Origin: Phymorhynchus buccinoides
Lineage: Eukaryota > Mollusca > Gastropoda > Neogastropoda > Raphitomidae
DNA: 64,000 nucleotides
Reading direction: 5' to 3'
NCBI GenBank assembly: GCA_017654935.2
Contig: CM065694.1
Coordinates: 1,844,513 to 1,908,512 of the forward strand
In this document: positions 35,235 through 47,725 of the stretch, in pieces
Layout of the letters: each line of letters opens with the position of its first letter
Numbering within the stretch: the first letter of the stretch is position 1
The notes under the pieces: model-generated
What the model was told of the DNA's origin: nothing
The model's database searches: none
Seen by the model: only the letters and a program-made list of their open reading frames with translations
Made by a program: the position numbers and the translations under genes

Positions 35235-35767
35235 GGTAAAGGTAAAGATGTGCCACCCCCCATGCATTTCTCAGTTCATTCTATTTTTCCGTTTTTGCCT
35301 TTCTTACCATACATAAAGCTGTATTTTAGGAAGATTTTTTTAGCTAATAACCTTTTTGGAATACTAACCCTAGCCCTAAACCTAACCCTACCCCCCACTA
35401 TGTACTGCAGTACACCGCGATTTGTCACAGTTGTGGTTGGATGGAAGTTCAGTTTAACGTCGCGTATCGGCTTTCGCCATGTACGACGGGCTGAACAAAC
35501 CAACCAGAGTATAAACAAAAATTTATGTTCCTGAATCACTGTCTTAGCCAAAAGGCCGAGAAGCGATCAGGGTTATATTTGTTGTGGTTCGTTGCGTTTT
35601 TCCGTCTTCTATGGTGGGGGGTAGGGTTAGGGCTAGGGTTAGTATTCCAAAAAGGTTATTAGCTAAAAATGTTCCTAAAATACAGCTTTATGTATGGTAA
35701 GAAAGGCAATAACGGAAAAATAGAATTAACCAAGATAAGTAGGGGGGGGGTGGCACATCTTTCACGT
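35235..35767. mobile_element. Family A foldback element, copy 2, with internal insertion
   Basis: Same ends and arms as 30843-31255 (ggtaaagatgtgccacc at left; ggtggcacatctttcac at right; arms around tttgcctttcttacc and ggtaagaaaggcaa). Telomere-like tracts occur in both arms (ctaaacctaaccctac at about 35377; tagggttagggctagggtta at about 35621). About 130 bp of unrelated sequence sits in the middle. Confidence 0.75.
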
Positions 35768-35884
35768 GGAAAAAACCCCCACGATTTAAAAAAAAACCCA
35801 CGATATCTCGCACGTGTGCTTATGTGAATAGGAGGGTAGGCAAGGGGGAAAAGGCGCAGAATATAATAATTTAAAAAACAAAAA

Positions 35885-35915
35885 CCTATACTTCCCGAAG
35901 CTTCGCTCGGGAACT
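35885..35915. other. Hairpin motif, possible Helitron 3' end
   Basis: cttcccgaagcttcgctcgg gaactaa: stem TTCCCGA/TCGGGAA with a short loop, directly followed by CTAA. The same motif occurs at 48788-48815. Helitrons end in a hairpin plus CTRR, but the matching 5' end was not found. Confidence 0.35.
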
Positions 35916-36174
35916 AACAAGTATGATATACACAGTAACACACACGCATGCACACGCACTTTTTATTTATTTTGTTTTTTGCACACGCACTTATATAATT
36001 ATGTGCTATGAATTATTTTTACACACACACACATCAGCACACAAACCCATAGAAATTAATACCAAAACCGTATTTAAGCACACTGGTTTGAACTTGCTAT
36101 CAATGTGGGCTAATAAAGTTTAGGTTACCCCATGTGAAGAAATACTAGAACTCGTTTATGGAATATTCTTTAGA

Positions 36175-36470
36175 AGAGAGGGAGGAGGGGGGGGGGGGGG
36201 GGAATATTTGGGGGGGGGGGGGGGGGGGGGGATTGGTTCAACATTCAAAACATTCAAAATATACTTTTCCCAGTAAAACACACTAATCACATATGATGGT
36301 AAGTACACAGCGTGCCCTTGGCTTGTGTTTTTCCCAGTAAAACACACTAATCACATATGATGGTAAGTACACAGCGTGCCCTTGGCTTGTGTTTTTCCCA
36401 GTAAAACACACTAATCACATATGATGGTAAGTACACAGCGTGCCCTTGGCTTGTGTTTTTTCCCTACCCA
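36175..36470. repeat. Poly-G tracts and a 64-bp tandem repeat (3 copies)
   Basis: Poly-G at 36188-36202 and 36211-36231. Then units beginning ttttcccagtaaaacacact at about 36265, 36328 and 36392, containing atgatggtaagtacacagcg. Confidence 0.92.
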
Positions 36471-36745
36471 ATAAAAAGCAGAACCAAACATCAGATTCAG
36501 CCAACCCCATCATCAGTTATGAAGTTAATAATTTTAAAAAACGAGGATACACTTTTTTCTTGAAAAAATATATCTATCGTACATACAGTAAGAAATACCC
36601 CGCAAAAATATCCACCTACTCAGATACTTCAGTGGAAATTAATTTGTGTGTACATTAGGAAATAAACACAAAATATCCTTTAAAAAACGCTATAATGAAA
36701 GCAAATCTAGTCACAATCTACAAGCTGTTCCATGGCTACCTAAAT

Positions 36746-36876
<131 letters not shown>

Positions 36877-37147
36877 ATATCAAGCGCCTGTGGTAAATAA
36901 TAATCTTCGGTGATCCGATCTCTCTGACTGTATCCTGTATGTAAACACGTGACGACCATATGCACCAGGCGTAACTGCTTTGTCTCATCACTCTTTGTCT
37001 CTTCCCTCTGTTCTTTTCTATCTGACACTTCAGTTCTAACTCCCCATCCTGAGTGGGACCCTCTCACTCTCTCTCTCCTTCTTCCTCCAAGTTTTTAACA
37101 GAAAATAATAATTTCAAAGGCTAAAAAAAAAGACAAAAGAAAAGCTT

Positions 37148-37336
37148 TAGGCCGGGTTCACATTAGACGCGTAAGTTCCGTACGGAAAACCCTAAATAAG
37201 TGGAAGAAAGAATAAAAGTTAGACATATAGGGGAAATTTGGACACGTGCGCAAATCTGTTCCCTTCTTTGTTTCACTTATTTATGGCTTGCGCACGGGTT
37301 TCCGCATAGAATATCCGCTTATGTGTGTACATGGCC
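37148..37336. mobile_element. Dispersed TIR repeat R, copy 2
   Basis: Inverted counterpart of 13763-13960. Starts taggccgggttcacattaga and ends tgtgtgtacatggcc. Confidence 0.75.
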
Positions 37337-38635
37337 ATGCTCTAAAAATACTGGTAAAGTAAAGATTAATTACATCCTCTCCAAAAGCCCATAAACTACC
37401 CCCACCCCCACCCCCTTTCAACTTCACATAACACCTCTCCCCCCAAAAAAACCCACCCAGCTGGCGTACATAATATTCGCATGATGCACGCGCGTGTGTA
37501 TGTACGCGCCCGTGTAAGACTCGTACGCGCATGAATACGTACACGAGTATAATTATGTGTAGTGTAGCTCCCAGTCTACAGTTATGTCTATAAGAGGCAA
37601 CGCCTAATTAGACGTAAATCCAACCATCACCTAGTATAGAGTAGGTTATAATGCGTGCGATTGTGAACGCACATACATGTGACGGGAGAGGGGGTGGGTG
37701 GGTGGTAGATAGACTAGTGGCTGTGAAATAAACATGCAACTACAGCAACACACCAATATACAACGCCAAGACGGAGAAGTAGGCAAGGAAAAATATATTG
37801 AGCTGGGGCGGCTATGACGCACAGAGAGAGAGAGAGAGAGAGAAGTAGAAGAGAGAAGTAGCGTTGTTGTGTAGGCCTAGCGCGCGTTCGAAGCGGAAAG
37901 CCTAGTAGTGGCAGCCTGGCAGGCAGGCAGGCAGGCGAGGAGGGCTGACAAGCTGACTAGCCCCCCGCCACCCCCCGAAGTGTAATCTATAGTCCGGGAA
38001 GAAAATCAATACACACACAGCCCAACACACAGGCTTATCACAGAGAGAGAGAGAGAGAGAGAGAGAAGACTCGGGCGTATTCACGAGGAGGGCCACAAAT
38101 GGAGGGGCCCTGTACGGGTTGTTGATAGAGCCGGCTGGAAAAACATAAAACGTCATTTCCTTTCTTTCTCTCTCTCTTCTCTCCCCTTTTTCTCTCCTAC
38201 CCGCACGCACTGAAGTTCGCGAGAAGTCTAGGATCCCCTTTGCGAAGTTCAAAAACTTTTTTGTTGCTCCCTTTAAACTTAAAACTGTTGTACAATAAGG
38301 AATTGATGAGGTCGTTACCATTTTATGAATACACAAAATGTAGTGTGCACAAATAACTAATTAAAAAAATGTACTGGGATTATACTTGCATGGCCAGGGA
38401 ATGTTTTTAAGTTCAATGTATGTTTCATTACTGATAAACTGTTTAGTTTCTGTTAACAGTCACATTGTTTTTTCACAATACAAAGAGAGCAAAAAAAATC
38501 ATCCCACAAAATGTGCCAGACTTTAAATGAGTTTCCAAACTATACAAATAGTTGCAAAACATGAGTAAATAGGTACATGGATTTTACGTAATAAAATGTT
38601 TAATTGTGTGAACACACATTTATGTCAATGGTCAA

Positions 38636-38841
38636 CTTAGGATGATAATTCCACCGCCAGGGGGCAATCAAACCAGTAGGGGCTTAGCGCGTGATATTCT
38701 TAGTTGGGGGTAGTGAGAGGGGGAGATGAGTCCGTCCCTCCCTCTCTCTCTCTCTCTCTCTCTCACTACCCCAACAAAGAATATCACGCGCTAAGCCCCT
38801 ACTGGTTTGATTGCCCCCTGGCGGTGAAATGTGCGTCCTAA
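38636..38841. mobile_element. Near-perfect foldback element, arms about 80 bp
   Basis: Left arm caccgccagggggcaatcaa, accagtaggggcttagcgcg and tgatattctt. The right arm is its inverse up to gccccctggcggtg (38826), with looser pairing extending to acttagga/tcctaagc. The loop holds (CT)n. Inner arms differ at only a few positions, so the element is young. Confidence 0.9.
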
Positions 38842-39111
38842 GCTACTCATTGGTGGAAAAGATATGAATGATTGCAGAATTCACAAAAGGTTTCAGCAGA
38901 TATTTTTCACTCTCAACCTTTTGTATGTAAAACATTGAATGAAATCCAAATACACAATAACTTGTTATACACATCAAAATAAACATGTTCCATAATCTTA
39001 TGTTTAGGTTAAAAATTGTTTTGAAGTTTAAGGTCAAACTCAAAGTGAGAACAATACCCATAATAATTCAATAAATTCAGATATGAGGACTGAAATTTTC
39101 CATCTGAAATC

Positions 39112-39549
39112 ATGACACCGCCAGCCGTATTTCAGCCAAAAATGTCCATTAAATTTACCTGGGTAGAGAACAAAATCCATCTGCAGTATTGTGGATTCTT
39201 CTGTGACATATATAAAATAAGGTCTATCCTTACTTCCCCAAACTAAGACAATAGGGTCTTTGGATAACAGACCACAATTTGATGCCTTTTAGTGACATAG
39301 GTGTTAATTCACTGTGGGTATTAGGTACTTTATAGTCACAGAGGCGTCTCTGTGAAATTCGGGTTGCTCGCACCTGGAGAGCGCGTCGCAGCCAGAGGCG
39401 CGCCACCCAATTTAAAAATAAATAAATTTGCATGCGATTTTTGTCACTGACTGGGGGGGGGGGGGGGGGGGGGGAGGAGTAAATTTTGACCAAATGACAA
39501 CTTTTTCGTTGCCACTGGGTTTAACGTATGCTAAGTGCATGGGCACATG

Positions 39550-39580
<31 letters not shown>

Positions 39581-39729
39581 TCCACATTCAGATCGTTACG
39601 GCCTAGTGCAGAGTGAGAGGAAAAAATCCCCCTGTACCCAGGTCCGAACTCGGGTTTACTTGACACGAAGCGAACGCGATACCGCTGTACCACCCTGCTA
39701 AGATGCGACTTTGGCGGTGAAAGGGTTAA
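39112..39729. mobile_element. piggyBac-type MITE, family B, split by a SINE insertion
   Basis: Left part 39112-39318 (caccgccagccgtatttcag..., left TTAA lost). Right part about 39702-39729 ends gcgactttggcggtgaaagggttaa. The body resumes after about 380 bp of foreign sequence. Confidence 0.8.
39319..39701 (-). mobile_element. tRNA-derived SINE-like insertion
   Basis: On the minus strand its head reads gcagggtggtacagcggtat. TGGTACAGCGG fits a polymerase III A box, and gagttcggacctg about 30 bases later resembles a B box. A poly-G run (39455-39474) lies inside, and the tail contains aaataaataaattt near 39412. It interrupts the family B element. Confidence 0.6.
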
Positions 39730-40599
39730 CTTTCAGTCTTCTAACTTCTTAGCATGTTTCATTACAAATCTTCTTTATTATTATAAAATGAAAAAGAGAC
39801 ATGCGAGACTCAAATCTGAAGAAAAAAATGGTCTAGAGATATACATGTACCTTTCCTGACCTGTCTAAAACAAAAACCGTCATTCCATCAAAGGTTATGA
39901 CATCATCAATGACATCACACACCCCATAGTAGACATGGGCCAGGCAGGGAAGGGGTTAAAGTTAAGCCAACCCCTCATTAAAACAATGTGTACCTGGTAT
40001 TGTCGTGTTATTTTATCCAAGTGATAAACTTCTAATTTCATGGAAACAAAAACACACAATATATTTCAACTTCATTATTTGAGCATGTTTTACAACACAT
40101 TTCAGTCATTTTTTAGAACAAATGTTTCCACACATTCTTATGACCATTTTCTCTGTACTGTAGTGTTACTTGTTTTTTCTCCATTCAAATCTTGATTTTC
40201 TTAATAAATTTTAGTATGTTCAGGAAATTATTTTTATATGGGGGAGTAGGTGGCATGTGCTCTTTGAAAGTCACATTTACCTAATCTCACTGTATGCGCT
40301 ATTGAGACTGAAAGAGCAATGGATTCATCTGGTAAAAGGTTGGAGGAATTTGAAAAGGAGAACAGTGTTAATGGAATAATAATGATAAAACATATTTTTT
40401 TTCTCAGTTTTAAGGCCTAATCACAAGAGAAAATGTGCAACAAGATAAAGTAAATAAACCCAGCACCACAATGCACACATTTGTGCCCTCATTTCCTTCA
40501 CTAGCTTCAACACTGAAGCAGATAACGCAACAAACTTCTTTTTTTGTTTAACAACTATATATTGAAGCCTAATACCTGTCAGTGTGTCAGTGTGTGAGT

Positions 40600-40631
40600 G
40601 AGTAAGTGTGTGTGTGTATGTGTGTGTGTGA

Positions 40632-40724
<93 letters not shown>

Positions 40725-40725
40725 T
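40600..40725. repeat. (TG)n/(GA)n compound microsatellite
   Basis: (TG)n 40636-40688 followed by (GA)n to 40724. Confidence 0.97.
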
Positions 40726-41634
40726 TTAATAGACAATGACAGAGGTAGAGAGAGGGAGAAAGGGAGGGAGAGCGAGGAAGAGACAGATCAGCAAACATAT
40801 AGTAAATATCATTATGCACTAATACATCAAAGTAACATGAATATCAAAACCACTAATCAAACCAAAATAATAACAAATAGATGCTGATGAACAAATAGAA
40901 TGTCGATGAAAAAAAACCCCACATATTAACATGCAGTGTAAAAAAACTATAATAAAAGTTAAAACCTCATTTTTCCCCCACTTCCTTCAAAGTACACAAA
41001 ACAATCAAGCCGTGCATGGCCTGTCGCTTCTCTGACTTCCAGATAGCAACATGGGCAGTTGCAGTTCTGGAGGACTGGGCTAAATTGTCTTGCCCAGCAT
41101 ACATCCCCACTCTCTTGGCCAAAAGGAATTTAGGACGTCTGGCAAAGGGGAAGTTTCCTAAAGCCAACTAATCCCTCTGGCTGTAGCACTAAGCCAGTGT
41201 TACTCGGGTTTATTTTGAAAGTCATAGTCGTTCCCCAAACTGCACAGCTGCCCCATGCAATTCTGACAAAAACAACCACACAAATAGCAATACATCTTAA
41301 AGATGCATGAATAAGACAAGCTTATAAAAATATTGGTAAAGGTGTAGTTTAGCTCCCCTCCCCCCTGTTCACAAGTACTTTAACTCTAAACACAAGAAAG
41401 TTTTGCGTTTTCTTTCTTCCCAATCAAAACCAAGATGCCAAAAGTTTTAACAAGTGCTATATATTGGACTGACAAAATGAAACCCATACTCTTTTGACCG
41501 TGACACCTATAGTATAGTATATATTCATTTACACATTGCCCCTAGAGTCTTAACTTTTTTTTCCAAATAAAAGTTCCCAATATAGGCTCTGCACACCACC
41601 CCACCCCCCACCCCCATATGAAGTAGTCTTATCT

Positions 41635-41635
<1 letters not shown>

Positions 41636-41683
<48 letters not shown>
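41636..41683. repeat. Poly-C tract, about 48 bp
   Basis: Uninterrupted C run preceded by cacccccaccc-type sequence; length is likely unreliable. Confidence 0.95.
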
Positions 41684-42164
41684 ACATCCAGCAAATTTAT
41701 AAATTGAATAAAAAGTAATGATTCCCATCCCATTACGTCAAGTTGACAGTCATGTGACTGAAACCGTATATACTCACTTCCACAAACCAACCCAATAACT
41801 GTTGTTCGGCCCAAACACACGTTGTTCGCCAGTGTCTGACAGCAGTGGAATATACAGCGGTGCGGGGTCGAGTTTTCCTCTCTTTACCGGTGTGTAGTCA
41901 GTTCAGAGCGAGCAAGCTAAAAGCTACCGTCCCTCTTTCTCCCTTTTCTCTCTCTCTCTCAATCTCTCTCTCTCTCAATCTCTTATGCCAAACGCTCCTT
42001 AGCAAACTCGGCCCCCACTACTTCTATTCCACTATCACCACACCGCTGCTTGCCAGCCTTCCCCTTCTCTTCAATACAACAGCCAAAGGTTTTATCTCGA
42101 CCATGTTTCCCAATCCCTGGAGCAATAAGCGCGCTCAACTGTAACTTTCCGCCCCCTGACAGGG

Positions 42165-42210
<46 letters not shown>

Positions 42211-43002
42211 CTCTCCCGTCTTGTCAAGCCGAGGCAGCTGGGGGCTTTCTCCTTTGCTTTTGCCGATCGACCGAGCGGCCGACCTATTTTTAGCCGCGCG
42301 GGTCTGCCAACTGACTGACAAAAGCTTGTTATTCACGAGAGGGAATTCCTCGAAAAGAAACATTTGCACAGTTGGGGAAGGGGAGACTTTTCTCAAAGAG
42401 GGCCTTACCACTGTTGAATGAAGATTGGGATGACTACCGTTACGTAAACGATGAGAAACAATGCAACCCCCCGACTTCATTAGATCGACCGTGTACACAA
42501 TGCTCGGTGCAGGGGGTCTTAATTTTTAAGTGGCTTTTCAATCTCAAATGACGAATGCATAAAATCCGTGACAGGGTGCACATTTTAGACAGACACCTGG
42601 GGAAACGGTAGGACACAAAATTACAGGTTTTGGGCCAAAGACAATTGAGATTATTGTGCACAAAGACCTGCCTTGTGTTGTACCACTACGAAACAATCTT
42701 ATGAAATAAGGCAAGCGAAGAAATGACTGAGCAATTTGTACAATACAAAGTTTGAATAAAACTAGATAATGTTGAGAACAGAATTATACCACTAATAACA
42801 AAACACTAGGCTTCTGTTGAACCCAGAAAATACGTCCTTTGTAATTTGGGTTAAAGTTATCTAAGAAAACCCTTACATAAGAATTTTTTGTTTGTTAGTT
42901 GGACTTTTTTTTCAATGTGACCAACTAAGCCGAAATGCCCGTACTGCTAGACAGACTAACTTGGGATGAATACCATTCAAAATGAAAATGCGTGTGCGCA
43001 CA

Positions 43003-43053
<51 letters not shown>

Positions 43054-43254
43054 ACATTCCCATAATATTATATAGAGGTGAACATAAAAAAGAAGACACA
43101 CACACACACAAACACTGAACTTCACAAGCAAAACATTCGCAAACGTTTTAGTTAATTGTTATTGTTAATTGATAGGATCTATGTGCAGATCACTGCACAT
43201 TTTCATATTTTTCTGGACCAAACGATGGATAATTCAAACAGAATTGGACAGTGA

Positions 43255-43439
43255 TACAGTGGAACCCCATTATAAGACCTCCCATTGTATAAGATTCCCT
43301 CCCACCAAAGAACGAGAAACAAATTCTCATTCTTTGCTCCCACATAAGACCTGTTTCTTTGTAAGTATTCAAATTACTTCCCTTATAAGACCTCATTTTG
43401 GATGATTTTTGAAGGTCTTATAAGGGAAGTTCTACTGTA
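43255..43439. mobile_element. Mariner-like MITE M, copy 1 (TACAGTGGAACC ends)
   Basis: 185 bp: tacagtggaaccccattata at left, gggaagttctactgta at right. The interior has repeated cttataagacctc motifs. TA at the ends fits a Tc1/mariner-type duplication. Confidence 0.85.
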
Positions 43440-43559
43440 GCTTGAAATTAAGATAACAGTGATTGCATTAACCTGGTAATTATCGGTAAATACTGATTGC
43501 AAAATCAAAATACTGGGGGGAAAATGACTTGTCAGTCCCAATTTTTGTTACTAAGACTG

Positions 43560-43715
43560 ATCAATGGTTTTAACAGAGGCTTTGACATTGAGAGTTTTTG
43601 TGGTTTTCACTGGTTTTTGTTTCCCTGCGACTAGTTTTCATACCGGTTATTGCGACTGAATTGTTACTGATGGGACTGGTTTTCAAAACTCCTAGTGCAA
43701 CCACTGAATAGTGCA
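43560..43715. mobile_element. Dispersed repeat fragment, inverted copy at about 54735-54910
   Basis: Shared landmarks in opposite orientation: aacagaggctttgacattga with atatcaaaccctctgctaa, ggtttttgtttccctg with cagggaaacaaaaaacag, and cagtgttaaaaccagtccca with tgggactggttttcaaaac. Confidence 0.6.
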
Positions 43716-43726
43716 AAATGAGCAAT

Positions 43727-44000
43727 AACAAAAGTGACTTTCTTGTAGGAAACATGCATGTGTTACATGCATTATTGTGGGTGTATATTCATAACAAAAG
43801 TGACTTTCTTGTAGGAAACATGCATCATGTATTACATGCATTATTGTGGGTGTATAACAAAAGTGACTTTCTTGTAGGAAACATGCATTATTGTGGGTGT
43901 ATATTCATAACAAAAATGACTTTCTTGTAGGAAACATGCATGTGTTACATGCATTATTGTGGGTGTATATTCATAACAAAAATGACTTTCTTGTAGGAAA
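43727..44000. repeat. Irregular 49-69-bp tandem repeat, 4-5 copies
   Basis: Unit aacaaaagtgactttcttgt, aggaaacatgcat, then tgttacatgcattattgtgg gtgtatattcat. Two copies lack part of the unit. Confidence 0.9.
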
Positions 44001-44310
44001 CGGATTGAAACGGTAATCTAGGCAACCGACACAATAAGAACTGTAACTAACTTTGCAATGTACATAGTTAATTAAGCAAAGATATTCATCTCTATGTATG
44101 AAGAGCTGTTGCTGAATTTACATTTCAGGCAAAGGTAGAGCCAAGTTGACACATGCAAATTTTTGCTATGCATGAATTAGCCCACAGCTGTAGAGTCTCT
44201 CTCTCTCTATCTCTCTCTCATAATTATATACACACACACACACAAAGAGCAGTCTCTCTCTCTCTTTCTCTCTCACACACACACACACACACAAACAAAC
44301 AACAACTTAC

Positions 44311-44355
44311 CCTGTTTGATTCTGTGTTTTCTTCTGATTTTCTACTACTTGAGCT
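44311..44355 (-). CDS. ARID1: ARID1 exon 4, 45-nt microexon (candidate)
   Basis: A 15-codon open exon in phase 0, lying between E3 (ends phase 0) and E5 (starts phase 0). The acceptor has a strong tract (tttgtttcatttttcccccccag) and the donor is CAGG|gtaagt. The peptide is SSSSRKSEENTESNR, a charged Ser-rich stretch. Because its length is a multiple of three and both phases are 0, it can be included or skipped without a frame change. It was found from splice-site strength and phase, not homology, so confidence is moderate. A (CA)n microsatellite begins about 15 bases past the donor. Confidence 0.6.
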
Positions 44356-45270
44356 CTGGGGGGAAAAATGAAACAAAAATTAAAATTGTAGTGAACAGTT
44401 CAAGTGCTTACATTCTAATTGGGGCAGAATATGGGATGGTAATAGTGTATGATGCTTGAAGGGGTGTGTAAGAAAGGGAGTTGAAGGTGTGTGTGTGAGG
44501 ACACTTTCAGAACATACACAAAAGATATGGATGACGCACAAGTTTCATGGACAGCTATGAATGATACAATATTTTCCCGCATTTGGGTTACTGACCCAAG
44601 TTCGTTCCCAGCCACCCCCACCCCCCACAAAAAAATGCACTGAATGTTTTTTCTTTATCTTCTTGCATTAATCTCTCACGCTTGCTCTCGCAGGGATCAC
44701 TCGCCCAACATAGTGTATCGAGACCCGAGATTCATAAGCAACACTATAAGCAACACTTCAAGCAACCCATCTCTCCATCCAATAAGCTATTCCATTTTGA
44801 GCTCAAGGGAAATATCCCCAAAGGCTTTTTTTTTAGAAGCAACTTAGCGTCATCTGTTTACCTGCAATATTCATTTTGAACACACACACTAACAATACTA
44901 CAACACTGCCACCAATACACTGATTTGTCTAATGTTGAGTGAAATGACATTAAATGCAAAAAGTTTTTAGCAACAACAAATACCAGCAAATATACCTGTC
45001 GATTCATAAAAATAATTCCTCCTTTTTTCCACAGGATTTTATTCTCAAGGACGAAGCAATACAATTTAATTTTTTTAAATTATTATTGATGATTTACTAA
45101 AATCCATATTAGCTTTTCTGGACTGACTGAAATGTCGGTATATCTTTTTTTTCTTTTTATTTTCCTCTTCATCTTCTCAAGGTCCCAAAATCAAACAGTT
45201 GCTCAACAACAATCATGCAAAGATTAACACTATTCTCAATGTATACATGAAACATCAATTGATCTATTGA

Positions 45271-45595
45271 CCTCCCCGTGGGGATACTGGGGGGGCTTTC
45301 GTAAAAATAGTTCCCCCACCTTTTTGAAGTTCTGTGCTTGCAACTTCCTCAAATCTGCCACTCTCGTTGACTCTGCCTTTTCCTTTTGCTTTCTATCATC
45401 TACTATCTTTCTGACTTATTGGCCCATTCTCCTGCCTTAAAAAAAAAATCTTCCAAATACTTTTTCTCTTTGAGCTCCTCCGAAATCGGAATGTGTCGGC
45501 TGTACGCAGCGGGGAGACCAGTGAAAACTGGAAACCGGACACATACATACTTTACCCAACCCATTATGGCCATATGGCCTGGGAATGCAGAAAAA
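45271..45595 (+). mobile_element. SINE-like retroposon, copy 2, with 10-bp TSD
   Basis: Flanked by gatctattga (45261-45270 and 45596-45605). Starts cctccccgtggggatactgg, ends gggaatgcagaaaaa. Same element as 1891-2201. Confidence 0.87.
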
Positions 45596-46387
45596 GATCT
45601 ATTGAACCCCCCTCCCCCTCATCCCAGTCCCTAAAATTATGTTTGATGTATGATCCTGAAGAGATACATGAACAAACAAATCATGAAATATTCAAAGAAT
45701 GACTGAATTTCAATACACGTAATGTGAATGGAAAAAACAAACTTGAATGAAATGAACAAAAAGAATTCACACAACAAATCTTTACAGCATCTATAAGCTT
45801 GGAATCAAAGCAGGCATAAGGAAGTTTGGCTGGGAAACATTACGCTCCCAAATGCTCAAAGGATCAATAGAAAACTCATATAGTAAAGGAAAGAAGAAAA
45901 GAAGTCGTCAAGCAAAAAATAATCTACTTAATTACATGAATGCATTTCCCAGCAACTTACTGAACATTTATTGGACTTATAAAGGTTTTTCTCTATTCCC
46001 AAGAAAGGGAAAGCGCCTTTTGATATTGTTTTTCTTATATCGTCAAGCTCTTTTCCATCCAAAGACGTGATAAATGAATGACCTAAAACAAGGAATATGT
46101 TAATATAATAATAACCAGACTGTTTTAAGCTGTAGCTGGCACCAAGTTGTGACCACCATAACATTATATGCAAGTCTTGTCTGAAGTCGACAGACTGGAA
46201 AACAAGTGTCTAGGCTGAGGGGGAAAAATGTAAATTTCAAACTAAAACGGTAAAGCTAAAATGACAATGAAAAAACCCGAAAAGTGCCCACGGCTTTCAA
46301 TATTTTTTAAATCTATGACGGCATAGAGTGACGTAAGCACCAGACCGAAGATACACCCCCCTCTTCAGCAAAATGCAATTGGTTGTT

Positions 46388-46565
46388 GTTGTTGTTGATG
46401 TACCCTGGCTAAAAGACTCCAGGGATCACCCCAACAGCCGAAGCACTTGAACACTGTGGTACAAGTGCATCAGTTAGCAATGAGAGCATTACGTGTGTGA
46501 CCAGTTTTTGATGACCCCCGGCCGCCACGTATGTGGGCAGCCACACTCCGTCTTCGGGGGAGCTA
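46388..46565 (-). mobile_element. SINE-like repeat V, copy 2
   Basis: Matches 32145-32320 (ggctaaaagactccagggat, cgtatgtgggcagccacact), with (TTG)n at the low-coordinate end. It abuts the TIR element P at 46570. Confidence 0.72.
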
Positions 46566-46569
46566 TTGC

Positions 46570-46788
46570 AGACCTGTTTACCCCCTACACAAGTCTTCAG
46601 TAGTCTGGATAGCTGAAATGAGTAGCTTTGGTGCAAAATGTGTAGTTTTATTCATTAAACCATCAAATAATGTTCACTGAAAATGAGTAGTAATCAAGAA
46701 TTAAAGAGCATTATTTTCAGTTTTGAATAGTAGCCGTCCAAATTGAGTAGACTACTCGAAAAGAGTAGAGTAAACAGGTCTGCTATTG
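46570..46788. mobile_element. TIR element P, copy 2, perfect 14-bp ends
   Basis: gcagacctgtttac at left and gtaaacaggtctgc at right. Inverted copy of 17904-18153. It lies about 20 bp from the E3 donor. Confidence 0.88.
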
Positions 46789-46809
46789 GTAAAACTGTGC
46801 ACAACTTAC

Positions 46810-47121
46810 GTGATTCGAGTTCTGATCGGCCATCCCAGGCGGCGCAGGAGACAGCTGCTTGGGGGAGGCTCCCTGAGATGATGGTGGTCGGTGGGATGAC
46901 GAAGACGAAGACGATGATGATGTAGGCAATGACGAATGATGCGGGGGCTGCTGGGAAGGGGTGGGGGAGGGCTGGGGAGGGGGCTGACCAGGGGGTTGGG
47001 GCTGCTGTTGCTGACCGTGGTACATCTGCTGCTGCTGCTGCTGCTGCTGCTGGCTGGGCAGCTGGGAGGTCTGGCTGGGGGGCATGGAGGGACTGAAGTT
47101 CATTGCACTGTGAGGGGGCAT
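46810..47121 (-). CDS. ARID1: ARID1 exon 3, polyglutamine/polyserine
   Basis: Encodes 104 residues, phase 0 to 0: acceptor tgctgttgcag|ATGCCC and donor AATCAC|gtaagt. It begins MPPHSAMNFSPSMPPSQTSQ, then has a run of nine Gln (CAG codons), further Gln/Pro-rich sequence, and nine consecutive Ser in a 10-residue stretch. It ends PAPPGMADQNSNH. Long Gln/Pro tracts are characteristic of ARID1 N-terminal halves. The CAG run may vary in length between individuals. A small inverted-repeat element ends at about 46788, only about 20 bases beyond the donor. Confidence 0.88.
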
Positions 47122-47452
47122 CTGCAACAGCAACATACAGATACACCATAGCTATTGGCCTCTGCAACTAGGGTTCTTCTTCTTTCTCTTAACATCCTAC
47201 GTCATCTGGGTTATTAACGCCCTTGGCAGTGAGAGTGAAGTCCTTGTTGGTCAGTACTGAAAAGGGCATTCACTCTTGCGAAAGGAAGCCATTTAAAGGC
47301 CACAAATAGGGTAATTGGCGAGTTATTCCCTTGTTTGGTCAGTACTTACCAAGGGCATTCACTCTAGCAAAACATGGTTGTTGCAGTGGCCAATAGCTAC
47401 CCACATTTGACTCCAAACCAAAATCTCACACACACACACTCCAGGCGTTGAT

Positions 47453-47628
47453 TGCAGTGGAACCTCCCTATTATGATCATGTAAATCACTCAAAATAAGG
47501 TCTTAAGTGGGAGTTGTGATAGGGAGGTAATTGCAATACTTACAAAGAAGGGCACTGTCTCAGAGAAGTAGGTCTTAAGTGGGAGGGAGTCTTAGCCGGG
47601 AAGGTCTTGATGAGGAGGTTCCACTGTA
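47453..47628. mobile_element. Mariner-like MITE M, copy 2
   Basis: Left tgcagtggaacctccctatt, right gatgaggaggttccactgta. Interior aggtcttaagtgggag, related to copies at 43255 and 47726. Confidence 0.83.
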
Positions 47629-47725
47629 CTAGAAATAAGTTTCCAGTGTAGGTGAATAGCAAAAGCATACCTAGTAATCTTAACCTTCTATACAAAATTA
47701 CAACATCAAACTGACAGGATGCTAG

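Noticed and set aside
36265..36460. Plus-strand acceptor/donor-like unit (ttttcccag ... atggtaagt), 3 copies
   Set aside because: Resembles the mini-exon array before E12 but lies on the strand opposite to the gene and far from any exon; taken as chance.
41983..42498. 171-codon minus frame in a CT-rich region
   Set aside because: Contains a microsatellite-encoded Arg-Glu run and no family motif; no splice context linking it to ARID1.
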